A stretch of DNA of 64,000 nucleotides. Origin: Ignavibacteria bacterium. GTDB lineage: Bacteria; Bacteroidota; Ignavibacteria; Tepidaquicellales; Tepidaquicellaceae. The number at the start of each line of letters is the position of its first letter. The stretch's first letter is position 1. The notes under the pieces were generated by a model that saw nothing but the letters and a program-made list of their open reading frames with translations, ran no database searches and was not told the origin of the DNA. The position numbers were made by a program, and so were the translations under genes. Shown piece after piece: positions 58,466 to 64,000 of this stretch. Location of the stretch: contig JADJAH010000017.1 in NCBI GenBank assembly GCA_016704345.1, positions 124,001-188,000 of the forward strand, given 5' to 3'.

Positions 58466-60338
58466 CGGAATCCTTTATTCCAGCGGATTCAACTCCGGCA
58501 AAGAAGACGAATTTCATTTTGGCAATATTCGGAAAATGAATGAAGCTATTGCTCATCGCGGCCCCGATGGTGAAGGAATTTTCATTGATTACCCTGTATG
58601 TCTCGGCCACAGAAGACTCAGCATTATCGATCTTTCGGAAAACGGAAATCAGCCAATGTTCAATGAAGACAAATCGATTGTGCTGGTTTACAACGGAGAG
58701 ATATACAACTACAAGGAACTCATTCCCGAACTCATAAGCAAAGGCCATCAATTCAACAGCAAATGTGATGCTGAAGTTGTGATCCATGCATACGAGGAAT
58801 ACGGAGAAGATTGTGTAAAGATGTTTAACGGCATGTGGGCGTTTGTGATATTCGATAAAAGAAAAAGAAAACTCTTTGCATCAAGGGACAGATTTGGAGT
58901 AAAGCCATTTTATTATTTCAAAGACAAAGAGCAATTCATCTTCTCAAGTGAGATCAAAGCAATTCTTGAAGTCACAGGCAATAAGAATGCCGAACATTGC
59001 AAAGTATTCAACTATCTTGCTTACGGATACAGAACAAACGACGGCAAGACTTTCTTTCAAAATATAAGCGAACTTCTTCCCGCACATAATCTAATAATAG
59101 AAAATAATACTCTCAGAATTATACGATATTGGGATTTTCCTGTCAACAAATTCACCGGCAACAACATCAAGGATGTATTGCGCGAGTTGATCTTTGATTC
59201 GATTAGATTGAGGTTCAGAAGCGACGTGCCGGTTTCTATCTTGCTGAGTGGTGGAATTGATTCAGGTATTATTGCCGCTGTAACGAATGAGATGATAGAG
59301 AAGGAGAAGATTCAAAGCACTTCTGTCAGTTCTTACTCGGCTGTGTTTCCGGGATTCCGATATGATGAGTCGGATCAAATAAAAGAGATACTCTCAAGTT
59401 GTCCTCACATAGACGGAAACTTTGTAACTCCGTCTTCGGATAATCTGGCGGAGCAACTTCCCTCTTTTGTTTTCGGAATGGGTGAACCCGTTTTCAGCTC
59501 CACAAGCTTTGCGCATTTTGTGATAATGCAGGAAATAAAAAAGCGAAGAGTAAAGGTTGTGCTTAACGGACAGGGCTCAGATGAAGCCTGGTGCGGATAT
59601 GGCAAATATGTGATAGGATACTTACTGCTGGACCTGTTGATGTCAAAGCCGGGGAAGTTTTTTAGCCAGTTCAATTCCGCTTCGCAGAAGCTTGGGCTTT
59701 CCACAACTTATATCGCCGGCCAGTTTCTAAAGGCAATGTTACCGAGAAGAAAAGCTTCGTACTTTAGATCAAAATATTCAGAGAAGATCTTCGGTTGTCT
59801 CAGCAAAGATTTTGTAAATCAGAATTACGATTGTTTTCAAAATCCCGTGATCAAAAGGACATCCGCAATCAATCTCGATACATACATGAAGTATAACATA
59901 AAGTATCAGGGATTCAATCAGATACTGCATTATGAAGATCATTCTTCAATGCAAAGCTCAATAGAGATGCGCTCACCGTTTATAGATTATCGACTGATGG
60001 AACTTGCGTTTTCAATTCCTACTGATAACAAAATTTCGGACGGAATATCAAAGAAGATTTTGCGGGAGACTTTTGCCGGCATGCTTCCGGAAAGAATTTT
60101 AAACAACAACCGGAAGATCGGATTTGTCACGCCATTTGACGAGTGGACGAAAGAGCCTGCAATGTCAGGACTCTTAAAAGACACACTAAATTCAAACGCA
60201 CTCTTTAGAAGGAATATTTATCAAAGTGGAAAGATCAAAGGCATGTTATCGTCAGCAAATTCAAACAGTAATTTTCCTCTCTGGCGAATACTTAATCTTG
60301 AGCTGTGGATCAGGGCATACGGAATAACGAATCTTTGA
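58452..60338 (+). CDS. asnB: Asparagine synthase-like glutamine amidotransferase
   Basis: A 628-residue AsnB-type protein. The N-terminal glutaminase has the nucleophile Cys2 in MCGINGILY, then HRGPDGEG near residue 36 and YNGEIYN near 79. The synthetase domain begins near residue 230 with the ATP PP-loop LLSGGIDSGIIAA. In polysaccharide loci such enzymes amidate the carboxyl of sugar acids, and WbpA, Ugd and LegI products supply such acids here. It overlaps GT4 genes on both sides, so it is embedded in the glycosyltransferase operon. True asparagine synthesis is the alternative. Confidence 0.87.
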   Translation: MCGINGILYSSGFNSGKEDEFHFGNIRKMNEAIAHRGPDGEGIFIDYPVCLGHRRLSIIDLSENGNQPMFNEDKSIVLVYNGEIYNYKELIPELISKGHQFNSKCDAEVVIHAYEEYGEDCVKMFNGMWAFVIFDKRKRKLFASRDRFGVKPFYYFKDKEQFIFSSEIKAILEVTGNKNAEHCKVFNYLAYGYRTNDGKTFFQNISELLPAHNLIIENNTLRIIRYWDFPVNKFTGNNIKDVLRELIFDSIRLRFRSDVPVSILLSGGIDSGIIAAVTNEMIEKEKIQSTSVSSYSAVFPGFRYDESDQIKEILSSCPHIDGNFVTPSSDNLAEQLPSFVFGMGEPVFSSTSFAHFVIMQEIKKRRVKVVLNGQGSDEAWCGYGKYVIGYLLLDLLMSKPGKFFSQFNSASQKLGLSTTYIAGQFLKAMLPRRKASYFRSKYSEKIFGCLSKDFVNQNYDCFQNPVIKRTSAINLDTYMKYNIKYQGFNQILHYEDHSSMQSSIEMRSPFIDYRLMELAFSIPTDNKISDGISKKILRETFAGMLPERILNNNRKIGFVTPFDEWTKEPAMSGLLKDTLNSNALFRRNIYQSGKIKGMLSSANSNSNFPLWRILNLELWIRAYGITNL

Positions 60339-61492
60339 AAGATACCGGAATATTAATATTGCAGAGGATCCTTCCTCATTACCGGACCGGCGTATTCAAG
60401 CGGCTTTCAGAGAGATTCCGGAATCTCACCATAGTGTATGGCAAACCTGCTGCAGATGAATCACTTAAGAACGAGAAATCTCCACTTCCAAATAACTTCG
60501 TTGAAGTAAAAAATCACTATCCATTCGGAAGTTCAAAGATCTTTTTTTCTGAAGTGTTCAGAGTAGTTTCATTACGAAAACCTAAAGTAGTCATCTCGGT
60601 TTTTAATGTCGGCAATCTGAATTTGTACAGGCTGTTTCTGCTGAGAAAAGCATTTGGGATCAAGCTTATACTCTGGAGCTTCGGCTATGATCCACACCGA
60701 GGTTTTCAGCCTGACAAGAATTTCTCCGACAAAATCAGATTGTTGATGTGTCAAAATGCAGATGCAGTGATCTTCTACTGGAACAAAGGAAAGAATGAAG
60801 TAGAAAAATTCTCAAAGAAGAAGGAGCATTACTTTGTAGCGCCGAACACACTCGATACAGAAATACTTACTTCGATCAGAACACGTCTTGATTCAGCCGG
60901 AAGAGAATCTCTTAAGCGAGAATTAGGCATTACAGAAAAGCATCACTTTGTATATGTCGGACGCCTCTTGGAAGACAAGCAGGTTGACCTTCTCATAAAG
61001 GCATTTGGACTTTTCTGCGGTGAAACAGGCGATGGAAGATTAACCATAATTGGTGACGGACCCGAAAGAAAAAATTTGGAAGAGCTTGCACATCAAACAG
61101 AAGGCAGGATCGTATTTGCCGGAGAAATAATTGATGAGGAAACTGTGGGTAAGTGGATTTACATCAGTGACGCTTTTGTAATGCCGGGAAGACTTGGTTT
61201 GTCTGTTGTTCATTCGTTTTGTTTTGGCACTCCCGTAATTTCACAGAAGAAAGATATCTACTACCACGGAGAAGGAATAGGCTACATAAAGGACGGCTTC
61301 AACGGGCTTCTGGCAATAGATGGCGACACAACTGACCTTGCTAAGAAAATGAAGCTGATTGCTGAAGATTCTCAACTTTCAGACAGAATGAGAAAGAATG
61401 CTATGGACACCATTGTGAATGAATGCTCTGTTGACAAGATGATATCGGGATTTGAAGAAGCAATAGATTTTGTATTGAAGAAAGCTGAATGA
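60335..61492 (+). CDS. GT4 family glycosyltransferase
   Basis: I take the TTG at 60335, which overlaps the AsnB stop as TTGA, giving about 385 residues; a longer GTG frame from 60305 also exists. The fold is GT-B: LQRILPHYRTGVFKRLSERF at the N-terminus, VVISVFNVGN, then FVYVGRLLEDKQVDLLIKAF near 215 and VMPGRLGLSVVHSFCFGTPVI near 285 in the donor half. The usual donor-site E-x7-E is partly altered here (RLGLSVVHSF). It probably adds one sugar of the repeat. Confidence 0.8.
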   Translation: MKDTGILILQRILPHYRTGVFKRLSERFRNLTIVYGKPAADESLKNEKSPLPNNFVEVKNHYPFGSSKIFFSEVFRVVSLRKPKVVISVFNVGNLNLYRLFLLRKAFGIKLILWSFGYDPHRGFQPDKNFSDKIRLLMCQNADAVIFYWNKGKNEVEKFSKKKEHYFVAPNTLDTEILTSIRTRLDSAGRESLKRELGITEKHHFVYVGRLLEDKQVDLLIKAFGLFCGETGDGRLTIIGDGPERKNLEELAHQTEGRIVFAGEIIDEETVGKWIYISDAFVMPGRLGLSVVHSFCFGTPVISQKKDIYYHGEGIGYIKDGFNGLLAIDGDTTDLAKKMKLIAEDSQLSDRMRKNAMDTIVNECSVDKMISGFEEAIDFVLKKAE

Positions 61493-61551
61493 ATTTTCTA
61501 TCGGCATCGGATTATGTAATTTGCATCTCGCTTGAAAAGTTACTTTCTTAG

Positions 61552-62679
61552 ATGCCAGCAAAGAAGAAGATATTATTGATTGGAAGCTTGCCGCCTCCTT
61601 ATCACGGATCGAATGTGTATTTTGAAGGACTGCTTGATTCAAAGTTAAAAGACAAATATGAGATCTTTCATGTTGACATCTCCGATCACCGCGGACTGGA
61701 GAATCTAACTCGGCTTGATACTACGAATGTTAAGCTTGCATTAAAGGGTATATTGGAATTGCGCAGCGCACTTGGTCAGTTCAAGCCTGATCTGGTTTAC
61801 ATTCCGGTTGCTTCAAATTTTCTGCCGTTCCTTCGGGACGGACTATTTATTCTGACAGCGGCATATTTTTCAAATGCGAAGATTGTCATTCATCTTCATG
61901 AAGGAAGCTATTTCAGAGAAGAATTTTACGGGAAGTCAAATTTTATTGTCAAGAAGTTCATTAAGCACGCTCTATCAAAAGTTGACACAGCGATTGTGTA
62001 CACACGCGGACTGGAAGCCACTTTCAACGGACTTGTTAAGAAAGTCGTTTCCTTTCTGAACGGTAAGGATGTTGATGGGCCGGTGGAATATGTCAGATCA
62101 AATACCGGTGCCATTAAAATTGCATACATAGGAAATCTTTTCGAAAGCAAAGGTATACTGAATTTTCTGAGATCTGCAATAATAATTTCTTCCTCTTGTC
62201 CCGAAGCAAGATTTATAGTTGCCGGAACCTGGGGAGCAGATAAAGAGAAAGTGAATCGTGAAGCAGAACGAATCATAGCAGAAGGAAGGCTTGAGGATAA
62301 AATTAAATTTTTGGGTTCCGTTACCGGAGATGAGTTAAAAGACTTTTACATGTCAACTGATGTCCTGATATTTCCGTCAATGTATCTGTACGAGGGTTGT
62401 CCGCTGATAATCATTGATGCATTGGGTTTTGGAATCCCGGTAATTTCAAGCAAAGGAATCGGCGCTATACCGGAAATGATTTCCGACGGTGTTGATGGTT
62501 TTCTCGTTGATCCGGCCAATCCGCAGGAAATAGCTGACAAAGCAGTAATGCTGATTAATGATCCGCACCTTAGAACAGAAATAGGAAAAGCCGGCAGGAA
62601 AAAGTATGAGGAGGAATTCACAAAAGAGAAGAACATTTCTAACATCATCAGGACTTTTGAAGATGCGTTATCAATTTGA
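61552..62679 (+). CDS. GT4 family glycosyltransferase
   Basis: A 375-residue GT-B enzyme. IGSLPPPYHGSNVYFEGLLD near residue 10-29 is the glycine-rich acceptor turn, KIVIHLHEGS near 108, KIAYIGNLFESKGILNFLRSA near 185, and VLIFPSMYLYEGCPLIIIDALGFGIPVI near 262 with the donor-binding EGCPL. It is likely the third or fourth sugar transferase of the repeat. ATG start at 61552; a 59-base gap separates it from the previous gene. Confidence 0.82.
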   Translation: MPAKKKILLIGSLPPPYHGSNVYFEGLLDSKLKDKYEIFHVDISDHRGLENLTRLDTTNVKLALKGILELRSALGQFKPDLVYIPVASNFLPFLRDGLFILTAAYFSNAKIVIHLHEGSYFREEFYGKSNFIVKKFIKHALSKVDTAIVYTRGLEATFNGLVKKVVSFLNGKDVDGPVEYVRSNTGAIKIAYIGNLFESKGILNFLRSAIIISSSCPEARFIVAGTWGADKEKVNREAERIIAEGRLEDKIKFLGSVTGDELKDFYMSTDVLIFPSMYLYEGCPLIIIDALGFGIPVISSKGIGAIPEMISDGVDGFLVDPANPQEIADKAVMLINDPHLRTEIGKAGRKKYEEEFTKEKNISNIIRTFEDALSI

Positions 62680-62700
62680 CCTGTTGGATTTATTTCAGAA

Positions 62701-63462
62701 ATGATGAAGAGTATTTTTATTAAAGGTGTGAAGATCAGCGTTTGCGAAATGAGTTCGGCAATAAGCGAAGCAATGTCTTTGCTTTCATCAGGAAGACCGT
62801 CTTACATCTGTGTCACTGATGCAGGCAATGTAGTTAACGCATACCGTAATTCATCCGAGCTGAGAAACGCAATCAACAATTCAGATCTCTCATTGCCGGA
62901 TGGAAGACCTATTTCGATACTTGCCGGGATGAAAGGTGTAGAAGGTATTGGCAGAGTTGCAGGTCCCGACTTTATGCAAAAGATCTTTGAACAAACATCC
63001 GGAACAAATATATCTCATTTCTTTCTCGGCGACACAAATGAAATTCTTGACAAGCTCATGAAAGAGTTGAGGACAAAATACAATATTAAGATATCAGGTT
63101 TTTACAGTCCGCCGTTTGAGAACTGGTCACCGGCAACTGATGATGATATCATTAAAAGATTGAGAATAGTAAATGCGGACTTTATTTGGGTAAGCCTTGG
63201 CGGCGGCAAGCAGGAAGTCTGGATGATGAAGAATCACGAACGACTTGAAAAGGGAGTAATGATTGGAGTTGGCGCTGCATTCAGGTTTCTTACAGGTGAT
63301 ATACAACGTGCGCCTCTTATGATGCAAAAGACAGGACTCGAGTGGCTTTACAGATTGATTCAACAACCCGGCAAAATGTTTGGCAGATACGCCGGCACTT
63401 TGCCTTACTTTGCGGCCTATTCAATACAGGAATTGTTTAATAATAAAATGACACCAAAATAA
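62701..63462 (+). CDS. WecG/TagA/CpsF family glycosyltransferase
   Basis: A 253-residue GT26-like enzyme. The catalytic Asp lies in SLPDGRPISIL near residue 67, FFLGDTNEIL near 107, the ADFIWVSLGGGKQE motif near 160 (other members have G-x-G-x-P-K-Q-E) and GVGAAFRFLTGDIQRAPLMMQKTGLEWLYRL near 190. The family adds ManNAc(A) to undecaprenyl-PP-GlcNAc, an early repeat step. The WbpA/WbpE genes upstream supply matching uronic acid donors. No initiating phosphotransferase (WecA/WbaP type) was found in this window. Confidence 0.85.
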   Translation: MMKSIFIKGVKISVCEMSSAISEAMSLLSSGRPSYICVTDAGNVVNAYRNSSELRNAINNSDLSLPDGRPISILAGMKGVEGIGRVAGPDFMQKIFEQTSGTNISHFFLGDTNEILDKLMKELRTKYNIKISGFYSPPFENWSPATDDDIIKRLRIVNADFIWVSLGGGKQEVWMMKNHERLEKGVMIGVGAAFRFLTGDIQRAPLMMQKTGLEWLYRLIQQPGKMFGRYAGTLPYFAAYSIQELFNNKMTPK

Positions 63463-63463
63463 A

Positions 63464-64000
63464 ATGCAGGTACCATTTAATGATCTGAAACTTTTGCATT
63501 CCGGATTAAAGAAAGAAATGCTTACGGAAATTGAGAACATCATAGATAATTCATCATTCATCCTTGGTCAGGGAGTAAGGAGTTTTGAGAATGACTTTGC
63601 AGCATCAATCGGCGTGAAGCATTGCATTGGGGTAAGTTCAGGCACTGATGCTAATCATCTTGCTCTGTGGGCACACGGCATAGGTCCCGGCGATGAGGTC
63701 ATAATTCCGGCAAATACTTTTATTGCCACGGCGTGGGGTGTAACATTGTGCGGAGCAACTCCGGTTTTTGCAGATTGCGAAGAGGACAGTTACAACATCG
63801 ATCCGGCGGATGTTGAAAGAAAAATAACTTCAAAGACAAAAGCAATTGTACCTGTTCATCTTTATGGACAAACCGCAGACATGGATAAATTAAGATCAGT
63901 CTGCAATGGAAGAGATATTCTTTTAGTTGAAGATGCAGCACAAGCGCACTTTGCTGAATACAAAGGCAGGATGGCGGGAAGCTTTTCCGTCGCGGCTTCT
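63464..64000 (+). CDS. DegT/DnrJ/EryC1 aminotransferase, 3' end beyond the window
   Basis: The ATG at 63464 opens a frame of 179 codons that reaches the window edge without a stop. The sequence VPFNDLKLLHSGL, SGTDANHLALWAHG and VPVHLYGQTAD, with VEDAAQAHFAEYKG near the end, is a DegT aminotransferase. The PLP lysine lies beyond the edge. It is the fifth DegT gene in the window and follows WecG by one base. Confidence 0.82.
   Translation, partial: MQVPFNDLKLLHSGLKKEMLTEIENIIDNSSFILGQGVRSFENDFAASIGVKHCIGVSSGTDANHLALWAHGIGPGDEVIIPANTFIATAWGVTLCGATPVFADCEEDSYNIDPADVERKITSKTKAIVPVHLYGQTADMDKLRSVCNGRDILLVEDAAQAHFAEYKGRMAGSFSVAAS

Noticed and set aside
1..64000. tRNA, rRNA, CRISPR arrays and transposases
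   Set aside because: Reading both strands showed no cloverleaf-like gaps of the right size, no spaced direct repeats and no transposase motifs; intergenic gaps are mostly under 200 bases.

Overview
This 64 kb window is one large surface-glycan biosynthesis locus. No rRNA, tRNA, CRISPR array, transposase or core housekeeping gene was seen. The host looks like a member of the Bacteroidota/Ignavibacteriota side of the tree, though this is an inference. The grounds are moderate-to-low GC, an UpxY/NusG-type antiterminator inside the locus, a promoter of the Bacteroidota -33/-7 type (TTTG, 19 nt, TAATTTTG) at 39240-39270, often weak Shine-Dalgarno sequences, and BY-kinases with tyrosine-rich tails. 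TTG is used unusually often as a start codon (about 19 genes), several times inside TTGA stop/start overlaps.

Layout: the genes diverge from a regulatory region at about 38.87-39.39 kb. Everything to the left is on the minus strand and everything to the right on the plus strand.

Left arm, read from 38.9 kb down to 1. It opens with a machinery block: a short SLBB protein, an UpxY antiterminator, an NDP-sugar epimerase, a second short SLBB protein, a Wzc-like BY-kinase, Wzm and Wzt. A modification block follows: a PhyH-type dioxygenase, a GT2, two SpsF/CMP-sugar-synthetase paralogues, a TylF-type methyltransferase, Gfo/Idh and SDR enzymes (PtmF/PtmA-like) and a NeuB/LegI synthase. Next come a frameshift-ridden methyltransferase, a DegT aminotransferase, a GNAT, an N-acetyl sugar amidotransferase and an amidase. 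Then comes a phosphonate operon: a cytidylyltransferase-PEP mutase fusion, phosphonopyruvate decarboxylase, phosphonoacetaldehyde reductase and a TagF-like CDP-alcohol phosphotransferase. The arm ends with an AAC(3)-like acyltransferase, a DUF4910 aminopeptidase-like protein, an SDR, a second Wzt and the early legionaminic acid genes (LegB, LegC and a frameshifted PtmE).

Right arm: a second Wzc-like BY-kinase, split by a one-base frameshift, then UDP-sugar uronate genes (WbpA/B/D/E types and Ugd). These are followed by a GDP-sugar branch (Gmd, 3,5-epimerase, DegT, SDR, GHMP kinase, nucleotidyltransferase), a Wzx flippase, a GNAT, a Wzy/ligase-like membrane protein, four or five glycosyltransferases, an asparagine-synthase-like amidotransferase, a WecG/TagA transferase and a DegT gene running off the right edge.

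How they work together (inference): the locus appears to make a glycan, or two, carrying a legionaminic-type nonulosonic acid, amidated or diacetamido uronic acids and GDP-linked deoxysugars. It also appears to carry a 2-hydroxyethylphosphonate-type phosphonate, activated as a CMP ester and transferred by a CDP-glycerol-type phosphotransferase. ABC export (Wzm with two Wzt) and Wzx/Wzy export genes sit side by side. Three genes carry frame disruptions that small deletions would explain (PtmE-like, Wzc2 and the methyltransferase); either real decay or phase switching, or assembly indels, could be the cause.
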